A stretch of DNA of 64,000 nucleotides from Heligmosomoides polygyrus polygyrus (GCA_947396885.1 OX377203.1:1674001-1738000); one strand, 5' to 3'; positions 22,901 through 33,375 are shown, counted from the stretch's first letter. Program-made: numbers and translations. Notes: a model not told the origin generated them from the sequence alone.

Positions 22901-25900
22901 TATGGGACAACCTAATATTTGAAGAACAAGGACTCTCGCAGTGGAGTTGTAACGAATCTGTCATGCTAGGTTCCTATGCCATTATTCTTTTCTTTCGTAA
23001 TGTATTGCATAGGTCCTGAAGCGATCTCCTTAGTTTCAAGTAATTATGAATCTCGCGCCCTACCGTACCCCAGTGCCTATAAAAGGCACGTCCTCAGTAG
23101 TTGTAGACTCACTCTGTGCTTGTCCGAGTGGCGGCTCTACGAATGAAGCTCTACGCAGAACGACCCTAGACACCGACCAAGGCCAGAACGGCTGGGAGAT
23201 AAGGCAGGAGGAACACGTCCGATGGATAAAGGGGATGCGACAGTGTTCATTTTCGCCGTTCAGATTGTCGTCTGAGACCTTTTCCTCTTTCGCATCAGAA
23301 GATTTTTATGTCATGAAGCACCAGAATCTCATATGACGCCATGCTACGGTAACGGCGTACTGAAACGATTGTCGCCAGCCACGTTTGCGCTCAGTAAACA
23401 TCCTTTGTATTGCCTATTGGAATTCTGAGACCGTGCATCGTCGTGCAAACACCTCCCGCTTAAGTCGCAGCCTGGCAGCTTGTAAGAGGGAGCTCTCCAT
23501 TAGTGAATCTCCATTCTTAGTGAAATTCGTTGCAGAGCTGGGCGCTCGACGATGTGCTGCTCTGGCTTCAAGCGTGTAGCCTAGATGACGTGGCCTCTCT
23601 ACTTATCGGATACGACCTGAGGGGAACCGATCTGCTCTCGTGGGACCACAACTGCCTCTGTGAGTCGAAAAGCTCTTCTTTGTTCGAAGGCCTTCTGATC
23701 TAACGCCTCGACTTCAGCTCAACTCGGTGTGACGAATGCGTCGATTCGTGAGAAGATTCTGAAAGAACTGGCTGCGATTCGAGAGCGAGGGCCTGAGATC
23801 ACCAAGGAGAACGAGAAGAAGAACGTACATCGTGCCCTGTTTGACATAGTCAAGCAGAGCGCCTACGACCAGGTGAGCCTCATCATCTCTTCCAGACCAC
23901 CTTAACTCAACCCCTCTTTCCAGGTGCTGGCCGTCGAAACTCCGTTGACGACGCGAGACATCATCGTCACCCACGGTCGCCTCGGCTGTCTCCAGATCAC
24001 CAAAGTGAACGGTGTGAATCTGCCGCTGAGGGAAAACGACTGGTATGTTGACTCCTTGGCTGACAACCAGCTACAGTTATCGAACGACGTCGTTTCAGCC
24101 TTCTGGAGATTAACGACTGCGCCGGTGAGCAGTTCAAATCGGCGTTGATGCTCACGAAGCTGATCAACGACTCGAATGGCTCACCGATTCGATTCGTCGT
24201 TCTTCGAATGAAGACCTCCGACAGGGATGATGACAGCTTTGTGAGTGTACTAGCTTGGCGATCAATATTAGCCTTGGTACTAGTCGCTAATGGGGCCACC
24301 ATGAGGATAGAAGACGCGCATCGACCAATAAGACCGCATCGAAGGGCCGTGCCACGCAGAGGGAGGCGTGTCGCTGTCCTGATTGTCCGGCGCGTGCTCG
24401 ATCGGTGTTCTCATTGGTTGTAATTGGCTGGCGCGTTGCTGCCTACCCGTGTAGGCCACATTATCGACTAGTACCTTAACTTTTCGCCAAATAACAGTGC
24501 CACGTTTTAATCTAGCTCCTGAACAAGCAAATGTGGAACCTTTTAAATATCCACCCTTTAAACGTCTTCCATGGCGGAATATAGCCACTATTCCGGCGGT
24601 CCATTCTTTTCTGGGTTTCTCATGAAGTTCCTTATGCAGAGTTTAGATTTGGACTTTGTTTTCATTGTGGTACTGAGTGTGGCGCAGTGGGAAGAAGCGT
24701 CGAATTCCGTGTGCGCCCCGGAGCAAGGTTACGGGTTCGGGTCCTGCCCAACTTAACATCCCTGTCTTCAAAGTCGACATATGCTGGTGTCATGTTAGTC
24801 TGTTTGCTGCAGAGATCATTGCAGGATTTATCCTAGTCGGGGGGGGGGCAGATAACTAAAAATTATGTAACCAATTGACTTGAAACTCAGGGAGCGCCTT
24901 CAAGAGGAAAAAATAGCACCCAAAAAAATCACCGTGGTTGTAAAGACGTCTCGACGTGCAAAGCGCATTCATACACAACTGATAAACACACCTGACATAA
25001 TACAACCCGGTTCTATAGGGGTAGGGGGGGGGGCGGGTGGGGTACATAGCTTTGTCTGTTTACAACCGCGGCAAAACCCAATGCAGTTGCTGTTTTCTTG
25101 TGAATTTTCTTTTCAGTTTAGGTCCTATTTTGTCTTCTATAAGCCGCCCGTGAATCCTAAGTCAATTTGTTACATAATTTTTAGTAATGTACCCCCCCCC
25201 CCCCCGACTAGGATAGATGCTTTCGCTTACAGCCGCGGAGAATACGAATACATTTTTTTGTGAATCTTGCCAGTTCAGGCCCTGTTTTGTCTTCTGGAAG
25301 CCGCTCCGTGACTTGCAAGTCAATTTGTTACATAATTTCCAGTTATGTGCCCTCCCCCCGACTGGGATAGATCCTAATTGCATTTACTATAAACTAAATA
25401 CGCACTAAATGCCTCCACGATATCCCGTAGAAATAGAATTTGTGGCGCATTCCACGAAGGAATTTGTCGGTGCCGGCGATTGCTCTTGTGTATGAAAAAT
25501 AGGCACTAAATGCCTCTACGACAACAAGTATAGGCAGAATGTGTGGCGCATCCCAGAAATGGATTGGTTGATACCGAACTTGGCCCGTTATCCATTTTGC
25601 GGGCCTGTTCATACTTCGCAACGGGAGCGACATGACAGAGCATAAGTATCGATTGGTGCCGAGCTATCGCCTGGGGAATCGATACGTACACTCTGCTCTG
25701 TTCTGCTCCCGTCCCGAGTATGAACAAGTTCACACTGCCTGTTCATTCTCCGCGACAGGAGCCACATTAGCTACAAAGCAAAGCATACGCATCGATTTTC
25801 CCCAGGCGATAGCTCTGCACTAATCGATACGTATGCTTTGTCATGTCGCTCCTGTCGCGAAGTATGAACAGGCCCGCAAAAGACTAGGGTCCAAGTTGGG

Positions 25901-26283
25901 CATCAACCAGTTCGGTATTTCTGGGATGAGCCAGACATTCTACCTATATGTGTTGTAGTAGAGGCATTTAGTGCCTATTTTTCCTACACAGTACCCTATA
26001 GTGGCCAGCGAATGAAAAAGTCAGTCTTTCTTCCCCTCCGGACAAGCTCCATGGCACTTCGCAGACAACAAAAGATTGGAAATCCTGGTTCACCTGAGCG
26101 AAATTCGAACTATGCGTCGATTCCAGGAGTCGGTGATTCCTGCTGACTGCGCGAATTTGTGCCATTTGCGAACACTCTCGATTCATGTTATTCCTCAATT
26201 CATCCACCAATTAACTATTTGTATTCCAGAACGACACGTCGAGCAGCGGTGTGTCATCATCACCGCGAAGTCCAAGCGAATAA
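16929..26283 (+). CDS. SAM-PDZ domain scaffold protein, nine exons
   Basis: Assembled from exons 16929-16987, 19222-19436, 19546-19651, 20371-20515, 23536-23659, 23718-23872, 23924-24042, 24099-24240 and 26230-26283; every junction is gt/ag and all phases agree, giving 372 aa. Residues 1-175 are low-complexity: Pro/Ala-rich, an Asp-6 run, and a basic R/K segment. Residues about 176-235 form a SAM domain (W-A-L-D-D-V-L-L-W-L .. L-G-V-T .. K-I-L-K-E-L). Residues about 269-350 form a PDZ domain (R-L-G-C-L-Q-I as carboxylate-loop strand, L-L-E-I-N-D). A Ser-rich tail ends at TAA 26281. Such proteins hold signalling complexes at membranes or junctions. CNK also has SAM then PDZ, but I see no CRIC or PH domain. 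The first exon follows ttttcag at 16862, which could be a cis or an SL trans-splice acceptor; the frame is also open back to 16863, so the start is less sure than the rest. The last exon (18 codons) is the least certain. Confidence 0.8.
17210..17690. repeat. Foldback family A copy, partial (intron of SAM-PDZ gene)
   Basis: Shares with other copies the tttgttcaagaaaacattta block, the 'ctacccaataagtgaatac' block and the inner 'tcgcgattttt..gttgatagcag' block. It lies in intron 1 of the SAM-PDZ gene. 17700-18060 repeats the inner block but is otherwise unassigned. Confidence 0.5.
18460..18502. repeat. (AAAT)n microsatellite
   Basis: About ten units of aaat/aata near 18463-18500, in intron 1 of the SAM-PDZ gene. 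Confidence 0.9.
18565..18690 (+). repeat. tRNA-derived SINE, family B
   Basis: Head with A-box-like 'tggtgtaatggcgcag' and B box GGTTCGAGTCC at about 18618, then the shared tail 'agttttgatcgcaacaaaac'. It is the best-preserved tRNA-like copy of family B, but the shared tail argues for a SINE. Confidence 0.7.
19930..20287. repeat. MITE-like element with GGGCC..GATGAATC ends
   Basis: Starts near 19934 with gggccatcaacgcgcatacc and ends near 20283 with ttgatgaatccgggccc. The interior holds several copies of atacccac and its complement. A related shorter element is at 53874-54030. It lies between exons 3 and 4 of the SAM-PDZ gene. Confidence 0.55.
20590..21610. repeat. Inverted pair of a tRNA-like repeat with foldback-C insert
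   Basis: 20590-20880 recurs in reverse complement at about 21225-21400 and 21500-21610: both have tgaagggtg-agattct, gcgaatcggtggctcagcag and 'agatgttcgactc'. The last is B-box-like, so the unit may derive from a tRNA. Between them, 20960-21200 is a foldback family C fragment. Confidence 0.55.
21863..22917. mobile_element. Foldback family B element, copy 2 (mariner-type ends)
   Basis: A 1051-bp element (21865-22915), TTAGGTTGTCCCATAAGTCC at one end and its complement at the other, flanked by TA on both sides. Arms of about 500 bp are reverse complements. Same length and structure as the copy at 13328-14378. It lies in intron 4 of the SAM-PDZ gene. Confidence 0.88.
24675..24760 (+). repeat. 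tRNA-like SINE head
   Basis: gtggcgcagtgggaagaagc followed by the B-box-like GGTTCGGGTCC near 24733 resembles the head of a tRNA-derived SINE. No conserved tail identified. Confidence 0.4.
24829..25375. repeat. Foldback family D elements (G-run ends)
   Basis: The first element (24829-25212) begins tatcctagtcgggg then a G run and 'cataactaaaaa', and ends in a C run with 'gactaggatagat'. A second half-copy follows at 25212-25375. Both arms carry 'aagtcaatttgttacataatt' or its complement. They lie in the last intron of the SAM-PDZ gene. Other copies: 27865-28412, 47519-47950 and from 63945 to the window end. Confidence 0.7.
25490..25990. repeat. 500-bp palindrome with GGGCCTGTTCATAC inner ends
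   Basis: Reverse-complement arms run from about 25490 and 25990 to a centre near 25738. The inner part (25601-25876) starts gggcctgttcatacttcgc and ends with its complement, resembling the Harbinger-like MITEs elsewhere here. The outer part is SINE family A tail sequence in inverted orientation. Confidence 0.7.
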
Positions 26284-26395
26284 CGTCCTTCTCGACACGC
26301 TTTCTCCGCCTGTGAGAAGCTTCGCATGTCCGTCTCGATAGACGTGACGTTGGTGCGGGTGCCCACACCAGAAGTAGTAGTAGCAGCAACGAGCA

Positions 26396-26396
26396 A

Positions 26397-26430
<34 letters not shown>

Positions 26431-26440
26431 TTCGTCGTGC
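26396..26440. repeat. (CGT)n trinucleotide microsatellite
   Basis: About 12 cgt units at 26399-26437, in what is probably the 3' flank or 3' UTR of the SAM-PDZ gene. It gives long Val, Arg or Thr runs in open frames, which I do not regard as proteins. Confidence 0.9.
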
Positions 26441-26776
26441 TTCTGATTCGCACCACTTCACGCACCGTTACATTCTACCCAAGTGTGATCAGTTCATCCA
26501 TTGGTGTCCGATATCCGTCGAACAGTCACCAGCAGTCCCCAGTTCTAGTTGGTTACCACTCTTTATTTTCTCAGCAGGCAGCTTTGAGTTGTAGATGATG
26601 TACTTGTGCGTGTTTGTAAATATGTTTGCGTCGTACAAAAATTCTATGCAATTGTCACGAGAATGTCGTTTATTCGCTGTTTGAAATTGGACATAGTCTG
26701 TATAGAAACATTAAATGATGTGAGAATCAGCTCTATGCAGGTGTATCGGCGTTACAAAAAGAGCTTAACATCTAAC

Positions 26777-26927
26777 GGCATGTTCATAGTTCACGACGGA
26801 AGTGACAGGAACGACATAGTCTTTCGCGCAATGCATACAAATCAATTAGTTATCTGCAAAAATCGATATGAAGACTTTGCCCAAACGACCATTCGCTCCC
26901 CTCTCCTGCCGCAGACTATGAACAGGC
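26777..26927. repeat. Harbinger-like MITE (GGCATGTTCATAG ends)
   Basis: Inverted repeats ggcatgttcatag..ctatgaacaggc bound a 150-bp non-coding element. It is directly followed by another MITE at 26933, separated only by the target bases. Confidence 0.6.
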
Positions 26928-26929
26928 TT

Positions 26930-27076
26930 TAAGCCCTAGTTTATACTTGCGCTATCAATCGATCGCGGCGCTGCACCACGATCGCCATAGATATCGATTT
27001 TTCGCGCCGCCCGGTCGATATCTGTCCCGACCATCGTGCCGCGCCGCGCAGCGCCGCAAGTGTAAACTAGGCCTAA
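26930..27076. repeat. Harbinger-like MITE (GCCCTAGTTTATAC ends)
   Basis: Element 26933-27073, TAA on both sides (26930-26932 and 27074-27076), inverted ends gccctagttta..taaactaggc. A close relative is at 45862-46002. The interior has cgatatct/agatatcg self-complementary blocks. Confidence 0.75.
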
Positions 27077-27399
27077 GGCATATGTTATACTTCCGCCGTC
27101 CGTCGGCGACAGTGCTGCATCCTTTGCGAGCATAATCTAAACACCACAAGTTTTCCTTATAAATTACAGCATAATAATGGTGTATCTCAGCTTGATTGTA
27201 ATATTATACATCCGCATCTAACCTTCGAGCTTAAAACTAACGGCAGAATGTCAAAAGGAAAATGACGTGTCGCTAGTGAAGTTGGTAACAAATTGGATTT
27301 CTAGAACATTCAAACGAATAACGTCCACATTTTCATAGCATACTTTCGGAAAGAAACCGACTTCTAAATCGCAGAATATAAATTACAAGTCACATCAGG

Positions 27400-27616
27400 T
27401 TAGGGCCTGTTCATAGTTAGCGACAAGGCCGACTTGTCGCCCGTGCAAAATATGCATATCGATTAAGACCGAGCGCGCTCCGCCGAAAAGTGTTCATACT
27501 TGAGCGCCGGCACTGTCGCTCCAGTCGCTCTTGTCGCTCTTGTCGCTGCGCACGCCGCGCACGCCACGCGCTCTGCGCTCTTGTCGCTGCTGTCGCGAAG
27601 TATGAACAGGCCCTTA
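27400..27616. repeat. Harbinger-like MITE (GGGCCTGTTCATAG ends)
   Basis: Element 27403-27613, TTA target duplication on both sides, inverted ends gggcctgttcatag..tatgaacaggccc. The interior is rich in tgtcgct/agcgaca units. Confidence 0.8.
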
Positions 27617-27864
27617 GGCGACAGGCAATACACGGTTGTGAGCGGAGGATCTTTTGTACCACAACTTGATACAGATGGCCTAAGCGTCTCGAAAAATGTT
27701 TTTGGATAATCGCGAAAAATCAATCTCAGATGGTTATGATCTTTATAAATCGATGCTTGAACGACGAATGTGATAGTGTTTATTTCAACCCCCCCCCCAC
27801 CTCACCTCACCTCACGAATACTGTAAAAAGGTACTGTAAAAAAAAATCTGCAGTATGGTTTTCG

Positions 27865-28412
27865 GATCTATCCTATTCCGGGGGGGGGGGGGGGCACATA
27901 ACTAAAAAGTAGGTAACAAAATGAATTGAGACTTACCGAGCGGCTGCTAGAGAACAAGTTGGAACTTAAAGAAACCAAAAACGAACGAACAAACAAAAAA
28001 TAAAAAATCGACGCGGTTTACAACCGTCTCGGCGGGAAAGGGCGACGGAATAGAGTGATGCCGCGTGCTGACCGCCGCTTGACATGTTATAACCAGAATC
28101 TAACATGGTGAATAGGGCGCATGAACCCACATGCCTCGTGCTGACCACTGGCTGACATGTTATAACCAGGATCTAACATGGTGAGGAGGGCGCATGAAGC
28201 CGCATGCCGCGTGCTGACCGCCGCCTGACAGGTTATAGCCAGGATCTAACATGGTGAAGAGGGCGCATAACTTTACAAACGTTTTTTTTCGTCTTTTTCT
28301 TTGTGACTTTTCTTGTTTAAGTCCCATGTTGTTCCGTAGAGGCCGCTCAGTAAGTCTCAAGTAGATTCGTTACATATAATACGTTTTACTTATGAGGCCC
28401 CCGGACTAGGAT
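27865..28412. repeat. Foldback family D element with internal 65-bp tandem repeat
   Basis: Outer ends ggatctatcctattccgggg and the complement of 'actaggatagatcc'. The centre (about 28050-28265) has three copies of a unit of roughly 65 bp with gtgctgaccgccgcttgaca and 'ttataaccagaatctaacat'. The 47519-47950 copy carries one unit. 28415-29340 holds no feature I can name. Confidence 0.75.
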
Positions 28413-29341
28413 AGATCCTGGTTTTCTCCACCTATTCGGGACTATTTTCCAGAGTCCTATTTTAAGAAGGGAAGTAGTGCCAAGAAGTTAATAATCTGGA
28501 AAAAAATAATGTCAGACTCGTGACAAACCATCTAGATAAAGACAAGGTAAAGTCAAGGTAAAGTTCAACTATCAAGGTAAAGTTTGGATGAAGCCCGTGA
28601 TCCAGACTGCACTGTCTTCAATTAATCACGTCTACCTTAGGGTAACGTAATCTACCGCAGTACGAAACGCAGCCCAACTCTCGTGAACGGCACCCTCAAA
28701 TAGACCGCATAGGCGAAGCCTGTAGGCGATTTTTCTATTATTCGGCCCTGGTAATAGTAGAATAGCGCTTTAAAAATCCACCAAAGATGGAGTTCTGATT
28801 GTCTGTGGTTCTCATGATTCATAGTTAGGTAGCCAGCAGCTATCCGAGCATTATTGTGGCATCAGTAAAAGAAGAAAGGCTGCACGAACACCTTCAGAAG
28901 GTTAACAACGCTTCTACAGATATGATGACGGCAACGCGTTATCAATTCGGACATGAATTCTTAAATAGAACTCGTTTCCTCGGGCCCCAATGAAGAAATG
29001 AAACCATCAAATAAATATTATAGATAAAGATGAAGGTGCAAGTCTAGAAATGGGGTCCACACTTTTCCTTCAAAACTTTGTAGAATTTATTCAGAAACCT
29101 CCTCACTGAAAAGTTTGATGACGGACAGAAATTCATTGCAACTGCATATGGAGATCTACCGTAAGATTGGCTTAGACATGCTCCAGTAGTCGTAATGTAT
29201 TTGTATTCGAACTAGGGTAAAACCATCAGAATAGGAAGAAATACATGGAGGACTCCTTCTCTAGATTTGCATCAGAATAAACTTCAAACCAGGAATCTCC
29301 AAGAAAACTTACCCTACCATAGAGGGCGAAACTTCTCTCGC

Positions 29342-29922
29342 TCACTTCTTTGGACCTCCCTCTCGATATTTTGCCACCAAGTCGGCGACAAAACATTGCA
29401 CTGAAACGTCTAAATCAGTTGAGGGCAAAGAAGCATAGCGAAACAAAAATACAGAAAAAAACCACGTAGCTACGCACCTTCTTCTCCGTGGATGCCGACC
29501 TCGATGTTTGTGTCGATGTTCTATCAAGTCACAGGTTAATCAAACCCTGAAGTATCGGCAGGGAGTTCCCTCCATATCACATTCACAACATAGGACTTCA
29601 CAAATATTTATTATATCATGCGAACATTGAGGGCTGTAGCGCAGGTGAGAAAGGGAAGATAGGTCCTCAGACGAAAATCTCATGTACTGACAGCCGAGTA
29701 TAGCTCGATAGTTTCCATCAAAGCAGTTTCTTCTGACTTCCGATTGCAAGTTCCAGGCGTTAAGTATGAACTGACGAACGACGCGACGCTGGTGACGTTA
29801 CCTAAAGCATTGGACTGCAGTGTCAATTGACTAGAACATAGAACAGTTCTTGAGTCAAAAGTATTATAACATGAGATGAGCACAAAAAACACAGCAAAAG
29901 TCGGGTTTCTTCCAATTTTCAA
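29342..29922 (-). CDS. Small putative secreted protein, three exons
   Basis: Exons on the minus strand: 29922-29692, 29520-29478 and 29400-29342. All junctions are gt/ag, phases 0 and 1 match, and the joined frame gives 110 aa with a TGA stop at 29344-29342. Residues 1-24 look like a signal peptide (M-K-I-G-R-N-P then a hydrophobic stretch F-A-V-F-F-V-L-I-S). The mature part has three Cys residues and a basic end (G-G-P-K-K). No family recognised. An alternative reading ends soon after the first exon, near an AATAAA-like signal at about 29604. I am fairly sure of the exon signals, less sure that this is an expressed gene. Confidence 0.5.
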
Positions 29923-29974
29923 AAATGACTTCTTCCATGAAGTGCATACGGTGAATAAAAAGTATTAAATAAAT

Positions 29975-30265
29975 AAAGGATAAAGGACATGGTTATTCAA
30001 TCCCCTTTGGGATGCGCCACGCATTCTACTTCTACGGGATGTCGTGGAGGCGAGTTGAATGCGTGTTTGGCCAAACAATGACTTGCGGTGGCCAGCCGAT
30101 GAGCAAATCAGCGCTTTATCCTTCCCAGACAAGTCTGGTACCAATTCATCGACCCCGGAGGGATGGAAGGCTTGGTTGGCCTGGACGGGAAATCCGAACC
30201 AGGAACCTGGCATCGGGTGCAAGCGACAGACGGCGCCTCCTCCGACTGCGCTACACGAGCCCATG
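29975..30265 (-). repeat. tRNA-derived SINE, family A, full length
   Basis: Minus-strand copy; on the plus strand it begins with the complement of the tail (ggttattcaatcccctttgg) and ends with the complement of the head (ctcctccgactgcgctacac). Very similar to the copies at 38900-39195 and 53550-53825. Confidence 0.8.
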
Positions 30266-30499
30266 AAAAAAGTATTAAATATCCCACCAAAACATCGTTT
30301 GGTCCTTTTTAAACTAATTGGTGGTTGATTTCTCGAATGTCCTTTCTCTTTAAGAGAGCCTTTTTGATTTGTAGTCAAACAACTTCGGCAAAGAATTGAG
30401 AAATGATAGAGGAAGTTCCGAATTAATCAATTCGTATGCTTTGCGTAGACGATAGGTTGCTCGCGAACTATAAATGAACCTTATCGTTAGATTCAGGGC

Positions 30500-30655
30500 G
30501 CGTGGAGCGCAGTCGGAGGAGGCGCCGGCTGTCGCCTGCACCCAATACCAGGTGGCCCAGTAGGCATTCAACACGCCTCCACGGCATCCCGTAGAAGTAG
30601 AATGCGTAGCAAATCCCAAAGGGGATTGAATAACGCTGTCCTTAATCGTTAGATT
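30500..30655 (+). repeat. tRNA-derived SINE, family A, centre deleted
   Basis: Head gcgcagtcggaggaggcgcc joined after about 50 bp to the tail 'gtagaagtagaatgcg' and 'attgaataacgctgtcctt'; the B-box and body are missing. Confidence 0.65.
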
Positions 30656-30690
30656 CGGCTCAGCGATGCGGACTTGGCCTGTGGTGAACA

Positions 30691-30840
30691 TATAGTTGTG
30701 CTCGAATGACCTAATAAAAAAGGTATTCGACTGATTTTCATTCGAATTTGAATATTGGAATTCAAATATTCGAGAAAACGCGTTTTTCGAATATATTCGA
30801 ATTCGAATACTCGAAAAAATTTCGAGAGCACAACTATAGT
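30691..30840. repeat. AT-rich MITE with ATAGTTGTGCTCGAA ends
   Basis: Inverted ends tatagttgtgctcgaa and its complement at 30823-30838, with internal ttcgaatattcgaa units. No coding capacity. It lies between two SINE fragments; the minus-strand SINE fragment at 30845-31010 follows directly. Confidence 0.7.
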
Positions 30841-30844
30841 GAAT

Positions 30845-31010
30845 AGCAGATGAAGAAGTCAGTGTTTTACCATACCCCAGCAAAACTGGTACCAAATTAC
30901 CAACCTCAGAGGGATGGAAAGCTTGATTGCCTGAGCGGGACCAGAACCAGAGACTTCGATTCGGAGAGCGTGCGGCAGCCGGCGCCCCTTTCGACTGCGC
31001 TAATCGTTTA
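30845..31010 (-). repeat. tRNA-derived SINE, family A, fragment
   Basis: Minus-strand head and body (gatgaagaagtcagtgtttt, gatggaaagcttgattgcc, ccctttcgactgcgc). The tail is absent. Confidence 0.55.
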
Positions 31011-31244
31011 ACCAGTCTTTGACGAACTGTAACCACGAATTAAATTAAGGACTTGCAAAGCTTGGAAAATGAACGAAAAGTCGCATTTACAATGCCTATA
31101 GGCCCGGTGCAAAATTATTGACCATTAGAAACCAAAGCACCTCCTGCAAAGGCTCAATAATACACTACCGTGTTCCTCTTCAGCAAAAACGTCAATATGA
31201 TAATCATTGGCGGGAAACCTGATCAGTGCAGGGTACCATGAATT

Positions 31245-31450
31245 TATACTATAATAAAAAAAATTCGCCGAAACTTCGTCTAGGGGGGGGGGTTATTTGG
31301 GGTGCTGATCACGAATCCTACATCCGTTTTTGAAATTTCGGCCGATTACGGTAGGTTACGGTAGGTACGGGTAACTGAGGCTGCCAAGGTCATAGTCGCC
31401 GATTCCGCCCAAACTTCGGCTAGGGGGTTATCTGTGGTGCTACGGGTGAG
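31245..31450. repeat. Foldback family C fragment
   Basis: Shows attcgccgaaacttcgtcta, a G run, 'gctgatcacgaatcc' and 'acggtaggttacggtaggta', as in the complete palindrome at 5018-5312. Confidence 0.65.
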
Positions 31451-31667
31451 CACAGCATGCAAGCGGTCCCGCAGCGATCACCTGAAAATTCGCAAATCAT
31501 CGGGAAACCATTTTTGCGGGAAACTCCTCGATAGGCAAAGGCTTAATCGAGAGATAGCAATCTAAGCATCATGGAAGCTGGATAGATGCCGCCACAACTG
31601 GTGTGCAAAGGTGAGATACTTCTTCAGATATTCAGGCTACCACCAGTAATCCGTCCTGAAGCGTTCC

Positions 31668-31975
31668 TTAAGCTCTCCGCACACTTTTGCGGCAGCCGCC
31701 TACGCGGCAGAGGCCAGAACAGCCGCGTACGTGGCTTCCACTGCCGCGTGCTAGAGTTCACGCGGCACTCCTCCCGCTAGCTCAATCACCAACGCGGCAA
31801 TGCGGCAGCAATGCCTTGAAGGATTACTGCCGCTGCCACCGCATCTGCCGCGTAGGAGGCACATCAGCGGCAGGCCGCGCGAGGCTAGCTTTGCCTCGCG
31901 CGGCGACTCTGCGTCTCTGCCCCATGCTTAAAGATAGGGCTGCCGCGTTGCCGCAAAAGTGTGCGGAGGGCTTTA
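31668..31975. repeat. GC-rich Harbinger-like MITE (AGCYCTCCGCACAC ends)
   Basis: Element 31671-31972 flanked by TTA. Inverted ends agctctccgcacacttttgc and its complement. The interior is a run of gcggca/tgccgc units. Confidence 0.8.
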
Positions 31976-32375
31976 CCCGCAACCTACCGTACTCCAGCGT
32001 AAAACTAAAAACGGATGTCATATTCGTGATCAGCACTCCAAATACCCCCTAGCCGAAGTTTGGACGAAATCGGTGACCATGACCTTGGCAGCCTTAGTCA
32101 CCCGTACCTACCGTAACCTACCGTACTCCAGCCTAATACGAAAAGCGGATGTCATATTCGTGATGAACACCCAAAATACCCCCCCCCCCCCCTACCGAAG
32201 TTTGGGCGAAATCGGTGATCATGACCTTGGTAGCCTTAGTCACCCGCACCTACCGTAACCTACCGTACTCCAGCGTAAACCAAAAAACGGATCTCAGACC
32301 CTCTAGCGGAAGTTTGGGCGAAAATTTTTTTCGACCTTCCCTTGACCCTTGGAGTTGTGAAAGTACAATAGTGCC
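31975..32375. repeat. Tandem foldback family C fragments
   Basis: Three successive partial copies, each with cacccgtacctaccgtaacc, 'atgtcatattcgtgat' and 'ccgaagtttgggcgaaat'. A C run sits at about 32178-32192. Confidence 0.65.
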
Positions 32376-32424
32376 GGCAGGTCTTTCAAACGGGAAGATC
32401 GCGGCCCTCAACTATTAGAGGGGG

Positions 32425-33375
32425 AGCAAAAGTAATGAGACACTCCATGCCGTGTCCATATATGTCGTGACTGGAGTCCCGTTTCGTGCTTCTCGTATTT
32501 GTATGCTTGTATGCTACTTGCTGAAGGCCACCTGAGAAGGTACCACTTTTGCCCTTCCCAGAAGCATGCCGAAACCCCAGTCTGCCGAGTCGACCTGTGT
32601 CGCGCAAATCTCGCCTAATTCTCACCCCGAGCAGCCTGGACTCAATAGTGACGCAAGAGGAGAAGTACGTCTTCTACTTTAACCCTGCCAAGCAGCGAGT
32701 CTGGGTGAGGCCTAGTGACCTGTTACCGACCTTCGTTCGGCGAGATGTTCACGGCGAGAAGCATCTTTTGAGCTTTTGGGTCCGCGCCCATGGATCGGTC
32801 TACCGGAAACTGTTTCCCAAGAGCACTGCGATGAACTCCAAGACCATGGTGAACGAAATAGAAGAGATGGGCCGGCGACTCGCTCTTATTCATTCGCAGC
32901 GCTTCAAGAAGGTCTTCGACAACGCCGCACCCCATTGGGAACAAGTAAGCACGGATAAGCTTGGCCAGCTGGGCTACGTTCACATGCCTCATCCTCCGTA
33001 TTCGCCGGACATCTCTCCATGCGACTACCACTACTTCTTGAGCCTACAGGACTTCCTAGTCGGAAGGGACACAAGAACCCAAGCAGTCCTTAACAACCAT
33101 ATCGAGCAGTTGATCAACACCAGGCCCAAGCAGTTCTGGAAGGATGGAATCAGAAAGTTGGCTGAGCGATGGCAGCAAGCTGTTTTCCGAAAGCACGACG
33201 ATGGACTCCAAGGCCATGCTGAACGAAACAGAAGAGATGGACCGGCGACTCGCATTTATTCGGTCTCAGCGCTTCAAGAAGGTCCTCCTCTTCGACAACG
33301 CCGCACCCCTCGGGCAAAAGTGACCACGGTCCGTATTGCGCCTAAGGAACGCTCCATGATGTGGCCCATATAGCA
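32425..33375 (+). pseudogene. Mariner transposase relic with internal duplication
   Basis: The frame 32549-33373 resembles the C-terminal half of mariner transposases: V-T-Q-E-E-K-Y-V near the first catalytic region, F-D-N-A-A-P-H where the family has H-D-N-A-R-P-H, and P-P-Y-S-P-D-I-S-P-C-D-Y-H with the last catalytic Asp. The N-terminal DNA-binding half is missing. About 115 bp around 32825-32940 recur in diverged form at 33190-33310, a local duplication or a nested second copy. The frame is open but the product could not transpose. It differs from the mariner at 54618. Terminal repeats were not identified. 33400-34225 shows no recognised gene. Confidence 0.7.

Noticed and set aside
26195..26465. 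Poly-Arg/poly-Thr minus-strand frames
   Set aside because: Produced by the CGT microsatellite; no coding context on that strand.
28050..28265. CRISPR-like array of 65-bp units
   Set aside because: The units are contiguous tandem copies without spacers and lie inside a foldback element.
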